Positions 8,587-17,765 are shown, counted from the stretch's first letter. The stretch: 49,167 nucleotides of DNA from Phocaeicola_A sp045545095 (GCA_045545095.1 JAZQAG010000054.1:1-49167), one strand, 5' to 3'. Notes: generated by a model from the sequence alone, not told the origin. Made by a program: numbers and translations.

Positions 8587-9966
8587 ATGATAAAAAAAAT
8601 TATTAGCATTTTGCAATTGGCAATGTTCACACTGTTCATTGCAGGTTTTACTTCATGTAGTGACGATTCTGAAAAAGAAGCGTTTGACATCAGTTTGTTA
8701 ATGGGAAATTGGGAAAGTGTAGATGCAGGGAAAGACTACAATATTCTTGCTTTCAAGTCAGATTACACTGGCGCAGAATATTATGGGATTAGCTCAACCA
8801 ACTATTATGTTGACAATTTTGCATATACATTTGATTCTTCAAGTAAAGAATTGCATATTACTTATCATTACGAGGATGGAGAATATGATTATCTCATATG
8901 TCGAATAGCAAGTTTGACATCTACAAAACTTGTTTTAGAAGACATTTATGATGGAGAAAAAGTTGAATATAAAAAGTATTATGGTCCTATTCCTCCGAAT
9001 AATGGTGGAGGAAATAATGGAGGAGGTGATGATGAACCAACTGGTCAAATCGCTGCGCCTCAGAATGTAAGAGCTACGGCAGGAAGTGATGGTATTACGG
9101 TCAGTTGGGATGCAGTAAATGGTGCCAGTTATTATAAAGTGTATAGAAGTTCCACATACAATGGAAATTATTCCTATATTGGTAGTATAAATGCAACAAG
9201 TGGATTGGATGCTTATCCTATGCAGGGTTACAATTACTATAAAATAACAGCTGTCAGTTCTTCTGCAGAAAGTGAATTTTCTAATTATGCATACGCTTAT
9301 TACGCTAATAGCGGAGGTGGAGGAGATAATACTGGTGGTAATACCGGTGGAGGTGCAACATCTAAAGTTCCAGATGCTCCAACGGGAGTAACTGTATCCA
9401 ATGAAGGCAATAATTATTATCCATATGTAGTCGTGAGATGGAATGAAGTAAATGGGGCTGATAAATATTACATTTATAGAAGTACATCTGCTAATGGAAG
9501 TTATTCAAAAATTGGAGAAGCCACTTATGGCTCATATGTAGATAACAGTGCTCCAACAAATAAAAGTTCGTATTACAAAGTAAAAGCTGTCAATAGTGCA
9601 GGTACAAGTGCATATAGCAGTTATGCGGAATATACTCCTGTAAGTAATGATGAGGCTTTTGGACCATGTTACACATATGGAAATTGTACTGTTAGTGGGT
9701 ATAACATGACTTTACGATGGACATATAAAACCGGAACCGGTTACGGAAAAGCAACTAAAGCAGTGCTCCGAATTTATAATCCTTACACAGAAGAATGGGA
9801 GGACAAACAAGAATTGAGTGGAACAGCTACATCTGTGACATTCAGTTTTAGCGGTTACGTAGGTGATGGTGGTTTTGTTAAAGTCGGAATAATAGCTTCT
9901 AATGCTGTTGATAGCTTTAGCTCGATGAAAGTTTGGGATGTAAACGAAAAAAAATGGCTTATGTAG
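8587..9966 (+). CDS. Surface lipoprotein with two fibronectin type III domains
   Basis: This 459-residue protein has a lipoprotein signal (GFTSC, Cys24) followed by SDDSEKE, which predicts surface display. Residues about 30-135 form a small lipocalin-like/META-type beta domain (SLLMGNWESVDAG). A Gly/Asn linker leads to the first FN3 domain (about 155-240: APQNVRATAG, ITVSWDAVNGASYYKVYRS). A second Gly-rich linker leads to the second FN3 domain (about 262-355: PDAPTGVTVS, VVVRWNEVNGADKYYIYRS). A C-terminal beta domain follows. The start at 8587 is chosen because it opens the signal peptide; the frame is open 84 bases further upstream through the structured leader. The gene is AT-rich and interrupts the btu cluster, so it looks acquired. 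Its ligand is unknown; adhesion or glycan binding is a guess. Confidence 0.8.
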   Translation: MIKKIISILQLAMFTLFIAGFTSCSDDSEKEAFDISLLMGNWESVDAGKDYNILAFKSDYTGAEYYGISSTNYYVDNFAYTFDSSSKELHITYHYEDGEYDYLICRIASLTSTKLVLEDIYDGEKVEYKKYYGPIPPNNGGGNNGGGDDEPTGQIAAPQNVRATAGSDGITVSWDAVNGASYYKVYRSSTYNGNYSYIGSINATSGLDAYPMQGYNYYKITAVSSSAESEFSNYAYAYYANSGGGGDNTGGNTGGGATSKVPDAPTGVTVSNEGNNYYPYVVVRWNEVNGADKYYIYRSTSANGSYSKIGEATYGSYVDNSAPTNKSSYYKVKAVNSAGTSAYSSYAEYTPVSNDEAFGPCYTYGNCTVSGYNMTLRWTYKTGTGYGKATKAVLRIYNPYTEEWEDKQELSGTATSVTFSFSGYVGDGGFVKVGIIASNAVDSFSSMKVWDVNEKKWLM

Positions 9967-10125
9967 AAAGATTAATTATACAAACGTACAATAATTAATT
10001 GTTTTTATTGTATTGTGCATACTTAGACTCACTAGTGGTTTTCTTGTTTGTGAAGAAAGAAATTTACTGGTGAGTCTATTTGTTTGTATTATAGAAGATT
10101 TCCTTCGCTTTATCTCTTTCAAATA

Positions 10126-10156
10126 TTGCACTATTCAAAAGAAAGGGATATATTTG
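10126..10156 (+). promoter_or_regulatory. Promoter of btuC
   Basis: TTG at 10126-10128 and TATATTTG at 10149-10156 are 20 bases apart. The -7 element lies 45 bases before the btuC ATG at 10202. It shows that btuC can be transcribed apart from the riboswitch-controlled btuB transcript. Confidence 0.65.
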
Positions 10157-10201
10157 CATCGTAAAAGGGGGAGCGGAATCTCCCTATATATAATTAGGTG
10201 T

Positions 10202-11218
10202 ATGACTCGCGAAAGAACTTGTATCGTGCTGATGGCACTCTTGACGGTGGCACTGTTTGTGCTGAACCTTTTTGTCGGTTCGGTAGAAATACCGGTCAAT
10301 GAGGTGTGGCATATACTGATGGGAGAGGATGAAGGAGTACGTTCGCCGTGGAAGTTCATCGTATTAGAAGCTCGCCTGCCACAAGCGTTGACGGCTCTTT
10401 TGTGTGGGGCGGCTTTGGCGGCTTGCGGTCTGATGTTGCAGACGGTGTTCCGCAATCCGTTGGCGGGCCCTTCCATTCTGGGTATCGATTCGGGTGCCAG
10501 TTTGGGCGTGGCCTTGGTAATGTTGCTGAGTGGCGGTAGTATAGTGGCCGGAAAGATGGGAATGGTAGGTTTCTTAGCTACTACGGTGGCTGCTTTCGCA
10601 GGTGCATTGGGAGTGATGGCGCTGTTGTTGTTGCTCTCTAAATTTCTAAAGAGCGATGTGATGCTATTGATAGCCGGTATTATGTTAGGATATATCACTT
10701 CGTCTGTTATTACCCTGCTGAATTTCTTTTCTACAGCTGAAGGGGTACACTCCTATATGATATGGGGAATGGGAAGTTTTGGTGGAGTGTCGATGGCACA
10801 GATGCCGTGGCTGTTGATACTGATAGGGGTGGGACTCGTGATGGCCATTACGTTGGTAAAATCGTTGAATGCATTGCAATTGGGACATAGCTATGCACGG
10901 AATTTGGGCGTGAATGTAGGACGTACCAGAATGTTGCTGTTGGTGGCGACAGGTATCTTGTCAGCTACAACGACAGCTTTCTGTGGGCCTGTATCGTTCT
11001 TGGGATTGGCAGTCCCGCATGTGGCGCGTTTTATCTTGCATTGTTCGGACCATCGGTGGCTGATGCCAATGACTTTGTTGACAGGTGCGGCGGCGGCTTT
11101 GTTGTGTTGTTGGCTATGTACTTTACCTGGTGATATGGGTATTATTCCTTTGGGGGCAGTGACTCCATTACTGGGTGCTCCAGTCATCATTTATGTGATT
11201 TTGAGAGGTCGTCGATAA
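10202..11218 (+). CDS. btuC: Cobalamin/iron-siderophore ABC permease, BtuC-like
   Basis: This 338-residue inner-membrane permease belongs to the FecCD/BtuC family with about ten transmembrane helices. Typical segments are visible: LEARLPQALTALLCGAALAACG, FRNPLAGPSILGIDSGASLG, the cytoplasmic coupling region LGHSYARNLGVNVGRTR, and FCGPVSFLGLAVPHVARF. The ATG at 10202 is chosen because it precedes the first helix and gives normal family length; the frame is open to 10013 but the promoter (10126-10156) lies inside that extension. A BtuF-like binding protein is upstream, supporting a cobalamin role. No ATPase (BtuD) gene follows: the next gene, 72 bases on, is xseA. The ATPase must be encoded outside the window. 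Confidence 0.85.
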   Translation: MTRERTCIVLMALLTVALFVLNLFVGSVEIPVNEVWHILMGEDEGVRSPWKFIVLEARLPQALTALLCGAALAACGLMLQTVFRNPLAGPSILGIDSGASLGVALVMLLSGGSIVAGKMGMVGFLATTVAAFAGALGVMALLLLLSKFLKSDVMLLIAGIMLGYITSSVITLLNFFSTAEGVHSYMIWGMGSFGGVSMAQMPWLLILIGVGLVMAITLVKSLNALQLGHSYARNLGVNVGRTRMLLLVATGILSATTTAFCGPVSFLGLAVPHVARFILHCSDHRWLMPMTLLTGAAAALLCCWLCTLPGDMGIIPLGAVTPLLGAPVIIYVILRGRR

Positions 11219-11258
11219 AGTTTATGGATAGATGTTTCTGTTTTAACCTGAATCTCTG

Positions 11259-11266
11259 TATTTTTG
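11259..11266 (+). promoter_or_regulatory. -7 element of the xseA-xseB operon
   Basis: TATTTTTG matches TAnnTTTG exactly and lies 24 bases before the xseA ATG. A weak -33 match (TTCTG, ending 11240) is 18 bases upstream. Confidence 0.5.
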
Positions 11267-11290
11267 TTTCTTGAATAAAATCTTCTATAT

Positions 11291-12532
11291 ATGGAAGCAT
11301 TATCTCTGTATGAATTGAACAATCGGGTGAGGATGGTTCTGAATCGGACATTGGCCGAAGAATATTGGTTGCAGGCAGAATTGAGCGAAGTGCGTGTCAA
11401 TCCTGCCGGGCATTGCTATGTGGAGTTTGTACAGAAGGACCCGAAAGGACATGCTTTGGTGGCAAAAGCCCGTGGTACGGTATGGAGTAATGTGTTTTGT
11501 CTGCTACGTCCCTATTTTGAACGGGAAACGGGGCAAGCTTTTACAGCAGGAATCAATGTGTTGGTACGTGTGAAGGTGGATTTTCATGAACTGTATGGCT
11601 ACTCTCTGACGGTTACTGACATTGATCCTTCCTATACAGTGGGAGATATGGTGAGAAAGCGGCGGGAAATACTACGTATGCTCCAAGAAGAGGGAGTTCT
11701 TGAACTGAATAAGGAATTGGACATGCCAATGGTTCCCCGAAGGATTGCTGTCATATCTTCGCCTACAGCGGCAGGTTATGGAGACTTCTGTAACCAACTG
11801 ACAAAGAATGTATATGGATACTCTTTCCAATTGGAACTGTTTCCTGCCATTATGCAAGGTGATAGGGTAGAGGTTTCGATTCTGGAGGCTTTGGAACAGA
11901 TAATGGAAGACGTGGAACGGTGGGATGTGGTAGTGATTATCCGTGGCGGTGGAGCTGTGAGTGATCTGACAGGCTTTGACACCTATCTGTTGGCAGCAGC
12001 TTGTGCTCAATATCCTTTGCCAATCATTACGGGTATAGGACATGAACGTGATGATACGGTATTGGATATGGTTGCACATACCAGAGTGAAGACACCGACT
12101 GCTGCTGCAGAGTTCCTGATAGGAAGAATTCATGCTGCAGAAATGAATCTCAATAATCTTGTAGAACAGATTAATCTGTGCGTGAAAGGAAAGATGGACG
12201 GCGAAGTGCAACGATTGAATGACTTGGCCAGAAAATTGCCCGAACTCGTGAAACTGCGGAGAGTGCGTGAAGAGAACAGATGGAATTACCTGTGGCAACG
12301 GATAAAGGGTGGGGTGGAAACAATCGGTATGGCACAGAGTCATAGACTGGAATTGTTGGAACAGCGTGTAAAGGCATGTGATCCACAGGTACAATTGTCA
12401 CGTGGATTCTCTCTGACATTGATGAATGGACGGGTAGTGACGGATGTGGCAGATTTGAAAGATGGAGATTTGTTGGTGACACGGTTGGCCAACGGAGAAA
12501 TCAACTCGAAGGTGTTAAAGATGAAAGATTAA
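11291..12532 (+). CDS. xseA: Exodeoxyribonuclease VII large subunit
   Basis: This 413-residue protein is the catalytic subunit of exonuclease VII, which degrades single-stranded DNA to oligonucleotides in repair and recombination. The N-terminal OB-fold (about residues 5-110) contains YWLQAELSEVRVNPAGHCY and VLVRVKVDFHELYGYSL. The catalytic region has RRIAVISSPTAAGYGDF, the DVVVIIRGGGAVSDLTGFD motif and TGIGHERDDTVLDMVAH. A helical region and a short C-terminal domain (QLSRGFSLTLMNGRVV) complete it. Length is slightly below the E. coli enzyme. The small-subunit gene follows after 27 bases, so the two form an operon. Confidence 0.95.
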   Translation: MEALSLYELNNRVRMVLNRTLAEEYWLQAELSEVRVNPAGHCYVEFVQKDPKGHALVAKARGTVWSNVFCLLRPYFERETGQAFTAGINVLVRVKVDFHELYGYSLTVTDIDPSYTVGDMVRKRREILRMLQEEGVLELNKELDMPMVPRRIAVISSPTAAGYGDFCNQLTKNVYGYSFQLELFPAIMQGDRVEVSILEALEQIMEDVERWDVVVIIRGGGAVSDLTGFDTYLLAAACAQYPLPIITGIGHERDDTVLDMVAHTRVKTPTAAAEFLIGRIHAAEMNLNNLVEQINLCVKGKMDGEVQRLNDLARKLPELVKLRRVREENRWNYLWQRIKGGVETIGMAQSHRLELLEQRVKACDPQVQLSRGFSLTLMNGRVVTDVADLKDGDLLVTRLANGEINSKVLKMKD

Positions 12533-12559
12533 CCGAATTTAATAATAGGAACTATATAT

Positions 12560-12757
12560 ATGGCAAAAGAACAACTAACTTATGAAAAGGCAATTTCCCG
12601 GTTAGAGGAAATTGCCTTACGTATGGAGAATAATGATTTTGATATTGACCAACTTTGTGGTTCGCTGAAAGAAGCCCAGATGCTTATCAAATTCTGTCGT
12701 GAGAAACTTTATCAGACTGATGAAGCCGTGAAGAAGATTCTGAGCGAGAAGGAATGA
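12560..12757 (+). CDS. xseB: Exodeoxyribonuclease VII small subunit
   Basis: This 65-residue helical protein is the regulatory partner of XseA; several copies bind the helical stalk of the large subunit. The family core is seen as YEKAISRLEEIALRMENND, followed by a second helix (SLKEAQMLIKFCREKL). It is co-transcribed with xseA and ends 22 bases before the convergent GH28 gene, leaving almost no room for a separate terminator. Confidence 0.92.
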   Translation: MAKEQLTYEKAISRLEEIALRMENNDFDIDQLCGSLKEAQMLIKFCREKLYQTDEAVKKILSEKE

Positions 12758-12779
12758 GCACCTCCATTCTTCCGTAGTG

Positions 12780-14210
12780 TTATTTCTTCTTATTCTTTTT
12801 GGGTGCCATTTTTACTTCGCAGTCCTTGATGTTGACGTTGCGTGTCAAGCCTGTAATATTTTCACCAGCATGGGTCACACCGTTGAACTGGCAGTTGCTG
12901 ACATTGATATCGTAAATATTCTCACTATCATCCAAACCTATTAGAAGTACACCATACTTGCTGCCGTTGGAAGTCACGTTGTTCATCCATACGTTACGTA
13001 CAGTGGGGATGTAACCACGTTCGCACTCTTCGCGTGATTCATACTTGAGATTGATACGCAATACGGCTTCGCGGCATTGTCCCACTTTGATATTGCGCAC
13101 GAAAATGTCTTCTATAGTTCCTCCACGACATGTACTGGTCTTGATGCGGATAACACGGTCCAGATTGGGACTGTCCATGTAGCAATCCTCCACATAAAGT
13201 CCCTTGTATCCTCCAGATATTTCGCTACCAATGACTACACCGCCATGGCCATTCTTCATGGTACATCCACGAACGATGATGTTTTCACTGGGGATGTTCC
13301 ACTTGCGTCCGTCGTTGTTGCGTCCGCTCTTGATGGCAATACAGTCGTCGCCTGTGTTGAAGATACAGTTTTCGATAAGAACATTCTTGCATGATTCGGG
13401 ATCGCATCCGTCACCGTTTGGGCCATCATTCTCTATCGTTACACCACGTACAATGAGGCTTTCGCACATCAGAGGATGCAGGGTCCAGAAAGGAGAATTA
13501 AGGAATGTCACATCCTCGATAAGCACTTGGGTACAATGATAGAGGTTGACAAATTGTGGGCGCATGGCTTCTTCGGGAGTAAAGATACGCTCATGCATAG
13601 GGGCGCCTTGTTCGCCTAAAGCCAACATGCGCTTGCGTCCACCATCGGCTTGAGTCGGTTTGCCGTTGTCAATTTTGTAACGACCGGCAGCCATATACCA
13701 CCAATGGTCTGCATCTCCCTGAGCATCCATGATACCTTTACCAGTGATAGCGATGTTGGTTTCTCCGTAGGCATAGATTAGTGGGCGGGCATTGTAGCAA
13801 TCCAATCCTTCCCAACGAGTCAGGACGGGTGGAAAATAGAGTGCTTGGTCTGTATCGAACTTCAATACAGCATCCTTTTCTATATGTAAATTGACATTAC
13901 TTTTCAGGGTGATAGGTCCGGTGTAGAAGGTTCCTTTAGGAATGAGCACTGTGCCGCCCCCTTCTTGGTTACAGCGGATAATGGCCAGGTTGATGGCATC
14001 ATGACAAGGATTTTCGGGAGTATCAGGCTTGGCTCCGAAATCTGTAATATTATAGACTCTGGCAGGGAAAGAGGTCTGTTTGATACTCTTTTCAATCTTC
14101 TTGGCTTCTTCAAAAGCCTTGGTAATCTCAACGGGTTCGTTTGCCTCAGTTTTCGCTATGGTAGGGAGGCAGAGCATGATAGCGGCGAAAAATAGAAATG
14201 TTTTTTTCAT
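12780..14210 (-). CDS. Glycoside hydrolase family 28 (polygalacturonase-type)
   Basis: This 476-residue protein has a signal peptide (MKKTFLFFAAIMLCLPTIA) and a right-handed parallel beta-helix of the GH28 family, which cleaves galacturonic acid linkages in pectin or rhamnogalacturonan. Catalytic motifs are in order: NGDGCD (about 265-270), GDDC (287-290, the aspartate pair), GHGG (321-324, the histidine) and RIKT. An early VYNITDFGAKPDTPENPCHDA segment is the typical N-terminal pectate-lyase-3-like start. The protein ends in a Lys-rich tail (KKNKKK). It follows the decarboxylase beta gene on the same strand after 88 bases containing a strong hairpin. The exact linkage (exo- or endo-, homogalacturonan or RG-I) cannot be told. 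Confidence 0.9.
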   Translation of the reverse strand: MKKTFLFFAAIMLCLPTIAKTEANEPVEITKAFEEAKKIEKSIKQTSFPARVYNITDFGAKPDTPENPCHDAINLAIIRCNQEGGGTVLIPKGTFYTGPITLKSNVNLHIEKDAVLKFDTDQALYFPPVLTRWEGLDCYNARPLIYAYGETNIAITGKGIMDAQGDADHWWYMAAGRYKIDNGKPTQADGGRKRMLALGEQGAPMHERIFTPEEAMRPQFVNLYHCTQVLIEDVTFLNSPFWTLHPLMCESLIVRGVTIENDGPNGDGCDPESCKNVLIENCIFNTGDDCIAIKSGRNNDGRKWNIPSENIIVRGCTMKNGHGGVVIGSEISGGYKGLYVEDCYMDSPNLDRVIRIKTSTCRGGTIEDIFVRNIKVGQCREAVLRINLKYESREECERGYIPTVRNVWMNNVTSNGSKYGVLLIGLDDSENIYDINVSNCQFNGVTHAGENITGLTRNVNIKDCEVKMAPKKNKKK

Positions 14211-14220
14211 AATTAGGGTT

Positions 14221-14289
14221 TAGGGTTTAAAGTTTAAGGTTCAAAGTTCAAGGAGGGGGTTGAACCTTAAACCTTGAACTTTGAACCTT
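14221..14289 (-). terminator. 18-bp hairpin between the decarboxylase beta gene and GH28
   Basis: AAGGTTCAAAGTTCAAGG at 14236-14253 is perfectly complementary to 14272-14289 with an 18-base loop. Shifted copies of TTTAAGGTTCAAAGTT-like units also occur (14221-14250), so the stretch is partly repetitive. On the minus strand it lies just after the beta-subunit stop and could end or attenuate that transcript before GH28. There is no long T-tract, so terminator function is uncertain. Confidence 0.5.
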
Positions 14290-14298
14290 CTGAAATAT

Positions 14299-15549
14299 TT
14301 ATTGCAAGAACGAAATCAGTACACCGGCAGCTACAGCGGAGCCGATTACACCACTGATGTTGCTAGACATACAGTAGTTCAATACGTGGTTCTTCGGGTC
14401 GTATTTGGTAGCAATGTCGTTGGCTACGCGGCTGGCCATGGGTACAGCGCTAAGGCCGGTAGCACCAATAAGCGGATTGATTCTCTTTTTGCTGAAGCGG
14501 TTGAAAATCTTCACCATGAAGATGCCGCTGGCAATAGAAAGACCGAAGGCAAAGAAACCTCCAATGACGATACCGATTGTCTGCCAATTGAGGAATGCAT
14601 CGACAGTCATGGTTGCACCCACACAAAGTCCCAAGAAGATGGTGGCGGCATTCATAATGCTGTTGCTGGCCGCATCAAAGAGACGACTGGTATCAGCACC
14701 AATCTCCTTGATAAGGTTTCCGAACATGAGCATACCTACCAACGATACGGCGGTAGGAACGAAGATTGCCACCACGGTAGTCACGGCAATGGGGAAAACA
14801 ATCTTCAGTACACGCAGATTTTTTATCTCGGTCTTTGAAGGATAGAGTTTTTCCTGTTCCTTCATATTAATGAGGAGTTCCTTATTTGTACAGGTTATTT
14901 TGACCACCAAAGGAATGATGACCGGAACCAATGCCATGTAGGAATAGGCCGCAATAGCGATGGGACCCAATAAATGAGGAGCCAGTTTGATGGTGGTATA
15001 AATGGCCGTAGGACCATCTGCTCCACCGATGATGCCCAAAGAGGCAGCTTCTTTCAAGGTGAACATACCTGAAGCTACAGCAATGAGCAGTACAGAGAAA
15101 ATACCCATTTGTGCGGCCGCTCCAAAGATAGAGAGACGCAAGTTGCGCAGCATGGGACCAAAATCTGTCAATGCACCTACACCCATGAAGATAATGGGTG
15201 GTAAGAAGCCTGTCTTGATAAGCATGTAATAGAGGAAATTCATGATGCCGAGGTCATGTGCAATCTCTGGCAGTGACATTTCCCAAATATTCTTCATCAC
15301 ACCATTCACTTCCACCATACCATTGGAGTCAGCTTGGATAACTCCCATTTCACCGCCCGGGAAGTTGGCCAGCAACACTCCGAAGGCAATGGGGACAAGC
15401 AGCAACGGTTCATAGTGCTTCTTGATTCCCAAGTAGAGCAATACAAATGCGATAGCATACATGACGAGGAATGACGGATCAGCAATGATGTTACTGATTG
15501 CCGTCATCTCATAGAGCTTTACGAATATATCTTCCATGTGCTTATCCAA
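14299..15549 (-). CDS. oadB: Sodium-pumping decarboxylase beta subunit
   Basis: This 416-residue integral membrane protein carries out the decarboxylation of carboxybiotin and couples it to sodium export. Many hydrophobic helices are visible with the family motifs GVGALTDFGPML, IGGADGPTAIYTT and IASGIFMVKIFNRFSKKRINPLIG. The C-terminus contains MASRVANDIATKYDPKNHVLNYCMSS-type sequence typical of OadB/MmdB/GcdB. Its start overlaps the alpha-subunit stop by 8 bases, so translation is probably coupled. Whether the complex uses oxaloacetate or methylmalonyl-CoA is not decided by this subunit. Confidence 0.92.
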   Translation of the reverse strand: MDKHMEDIFVKLYEMTAISNIIADPSFLVMYAIAFVLLYLGIKKHYEPLLLVPIAFGVLLANFPGGEMGVIQADSNGMVEVNGVMKNIWEMSLPEIAHDLGIMNFLYYMLIKTGFLPPIIFMGVGALTDFGPMLRNLRLSIFGAAAQMGIFSVLLIAVASGMFTLKEAASLGIIGGADGPTAIYTTIKLAPHLLGPIAIAAYSYMALVPVIIPLVVKITCTNKELLINMKEQEKLYPSKTEIKNLRVLKIVFPIAVTTVVAIFVPTAVSLVGMLMFGNLIKEIGADTSRLFDAASNSIMNAATIFLGLCVGATMTVDAFLNWQTIGIVIGGFFAFGLSIASGIFMVKIFNRFSKKRINPLIGATGLSAVPMASRVANDIATKYDPKNHVLNYCMSSNISGVIGSAVAAGVLISFLQ

Positions 15550-17368
15550 TCTTCATTAATACATCGTCTTCTGATACTGAGTCACCTGTGTTGAAACAGA
15601 TGGCTGTCACAGTACCGCCAAATTCAGCACGAATAGCATTGTAGGTCTTCATAGCCTCTACATAGCAGAGCACGTCGCCTTCGTTCACCTTGTCGCCTAC
15701 CTTCAACGGGGTCTCCTGTGCTGTCTTGGTCAGGAAGAACTTTCCTTCCAATGGTGAGGCTATATCCTTGCCTTCGCCTACGGGAGCCGCAGTTGCTGCA
15801 GGTGTGGCTTCAGGCTGTACGTCGCCGTATGCTACGGTCACGCGATAGGCCGTGCCATTAACATCAATGGTCAAGGTCTGTGGTTCGGTAGGAGCCGTAC
15901 CTGCTTTTTTCTCCATGCGGCGCTTCTCCACATCTTCCAAGAAGTCCTGCTTGGCTTTTCCGCTCTTATAGGCTTCATACTGGGCGGGGTGCATGGCATA
16001 TTCGAACAACTCCTCGTCATCTTGTCCCATTTCCCAACCTTTGTCTTTCATCAGCAAGCGGAATTTGTCAAGAGCATCGGGATAGTTGTCCTGCGGATTA
16101 CCGGTGAAGAACTTACGTCCTTCCTTCTCTGCTTTCTCCTTGATTTCCGGAGCCAATTCACCAGGCAACTGTCCGGCTTTGCCAAGGAGCATATCCCAAA
16201 TATCATCTGCAATCATACCCCAACGCTCTTTGCCCTTCTCCATCTGCATCACATTCATCAATGCTAGGTTCTTTACATACTGGCTGAAAGGAGTCACCAA
16301 TGGGGGATAGCCCACACGCGGCCACACGTATGCCACTTCGTTGAATAGTTTGATGAGCAGTTCATCCTGCGTCATGAACTTCATGTTCCGCTTGGCTTTA
16401 TACTTGTTGATGCTCTCAAGGTTGGTTTCAAGATCGGCCATCAGTGACCCCATCATGCCGCCAGGCAGACCGGGACCGATGAGCAGCGAGTTCATCAGTC
16501 GGTTCTTGGGTGAAATGTAAAGGCCGAGGAAGTCATCCATGAACTCTTGTACGAGCGAACGCACCTTCATGTAAGCTTCCATGTTGATTTCGGGTACCTG
16601 GAATCCGGCATCTTTCAGCATAGCCTGCACACTGATGACGTCAGCATGTCCTGTTCCCCATGAGAGTGGTTCCATCCCCACATCTATATAATCACAACCT
16701 GCTTCACATACTTCTAAGATAGAGGCCATATTAAAACCTGGTCCAGCGTGTGAGTGGTATTGTACAGGAATATCTTTGATGGCCTTGATGCCAGCTACAA
16801 TCTTACCCAATGATACAGGGCGTCCGATACCTGCCATATCTTTTATACAGATTTCGTCAGCTCCTAGTTCGATAAGCTGCTTGGCCATGTTTACATAATA
16901 TTCGACTGTATGGATAGGCGAGTGCGTGATACTGAGGGCACACTGTGAAATCATACCTGCATCCTTAGCATATTCAATAGAGGGGGCGATGTTACGAATG
17001 TCGTTCAAACCGCAGAAGGTGCGAGTAATGTCTGTACCTTGTGCCTTCTTTACCTTATAGAATAGCTTGCGTACATCGGCAGGTACGGGGCTCATACGCA
17101 ATCCGTTTAGAGCACGGTCTAACATATGTGTCTGTATGCCTGCTTCATGAAAAGGCTTTGTCCATTGTCGTACTGCATTGTTGGGATTCTCGCCAAACAG
17201 CAAGTTTACTTGCTCAAATCCGCCACCATTGGTTTCTACTCGGGCAAAGCAGCCCATTTCTATAATGGCCGGAGCCACTTTCATCAATTGGTCCACACGA
17301 GGCACATACTTGCCGGCGCTTTGCCACATATCGCGGAAGACCAAACTGAATTTAACTTCTTTTTTCAT
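15542..17368 (-). CDS. oadA: Decarboxylase alpha subunit: carboxyltransferase plus biotinyl domain
   Basis: This 608-residue protein joins a carboxyltransferase TIM barrel (about residues 1-300) with a post-barrel PYC/OADA domain (about 300-470) and a C-terminal biotinyl domain (about 535-608). Visible motifs include DICIKDMAG-like EICIKDMAGIG, VQYHSHAGPGFNMAS, GLPGGMMGSLMADLE and the biotin site EAMKT with K574. This architecture fits oxaloacetate decarboxylase alpha, with pyruvate carboxylase subunit B as relative. An Ala/Pro-rich linker (about 515-535) precedes the biotin domain. The gene lies between the gamma and beta genes, so a sodium pump role is well supported. The substrate is assigned by the barrel type, with moderate certainty. 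Confidence 0.9.
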   Translation of the reverse strand: MKKEVKFSLVFRDMWQSAGKYVPRVDQLMKVAPAIIEMGCFARVETNGGGFEQVNLLFGENPNNAVRQWTKPFHEAGIQTHMLDRALNGLRMSPVPADVRKLFYKVKKAQGTDITRTFCGLNDIRNIAPSIEYAKDAGMISQCALSITHSPIHTVEYYVNMAKQLIELGADEICIKDMAGIGRPVSLGKIVAGIKAIKDIPVQYHSHAGPGFNMASILEVCEAGCDYIDVGMEPLSWGTGHADVISVQAMLKDAGFQVPEINMEAYMKVRSLVQEFMDDFLGLYISPKNRLMNSLLIGPGLPGGMMGSLMADLETNLESINKYKAKRNMKFMTQDELLIKLFNEVAYVWPRVGYPPLVTPFSQYVKNLALMNVMQMEKGKERWGMIADDIWDMLLGKAGQLPGELAPEIKEKAEKEGRKFFTGNPQDNYPDALDKFRLLMKDKGWEMGQDDEELFEYAMHPAQYEAYKSGKAKQDFLEDVEKRRMEKKAGTAPTEPQTLTIDVNGTAYRVTVAYGDVQPEATPAATAAPVGEGKDIASPLEGKFFLTKTAQETPLKVGDKVNEGDVLCYVEAMKTYNAIRAEFGGTVTAICFNTGDSVSEDDVLMKIG

Positions 17369-17424
17369 GTATATTTTCTTTATTTTATATTCTAAGTTTA
17401 TTCGTAGATTGTAGCTCGTCGTTT

Positions 17425-17688
17425 TTATATCTTCTCGACCTTCATAACTTTGCCTTTACCACCAGTTACAATGTTTACGGCACCTTTAATAGCTGCCATA
17501 GTGTTAGAATCAATTACAACAGGTGTCGATTCTGTTGCACCTGTTTTCTTCACTATTGCTTCTTCTGGCGCTATTTTGTTTACTATAGCTATGAGGAACC
17601 TGCTTAGATATATGACAATGAGTAGGATTGAAAACACTGTAATCATACCTACGGCCATGAGCATTAGCCCTAAACCTATATTTTCCAT
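17425..17688 (-). CDS. oadG: Sodium-pumping decarboxylase gamma subunit
   Basis: This 87-residue protein has one N-terminal membrane helix (GLGLMLMAVGMITVFSILLI) followed by a short cytoplasmic tail, the layout of OadG-type subunits that anchor the alpha subunit to the membrane. The tail has the typical AAIKGAVNIVTGGKGKV stretch. It is the first gene of the operon gamma-alpha-beta. A minus-strand -7 element at 17758-17765 lies 70 bases upstream. Confidence 0.88.
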   Translation of the reverse strand: MENIGLGLMLMAVGMITVFSILLIVIYLSRFLIAIVNKIAPEEAIVKKTGATESTPVVIDSNTMAAIKGAVNIVTGGKGKVMKVEKI

Positions 17689-17757
17689 AAATGTATTATT
17701 TATAATGTTTTATTAATTCTCAAGTATGTGGTTTGAACCTTTTTACCTAAAATTGCA

Positions 17758-17765
17758 CAAAAGTA
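17758..17765 (-). promoter_or_regulatory. -7 element of the decarboxylase operon
   Basis: On the minus strand this reads TACTTTTG, an exact TAnnTTTG match, 70 bases before the gamma-subunit ATG. The -33 region is weak. A palindromic TGTGTGCGCACAC stretch (about 17783-17795) lies just upstream and could be an operator. Confidence 0.5.

Noticed and set aside
11672..12394. 240-codon minus-strand frame opposite xseA
   Set aside because: It is antisense to a well-recognised exonuclease gene and has no domain features.
14281..14838. 185-codon plus-strand frame opposite oadB
   Set aside because: It lies wholly on the antisense strand of a clear membrane-protein gene; long antisense frames are common opposite such genes.
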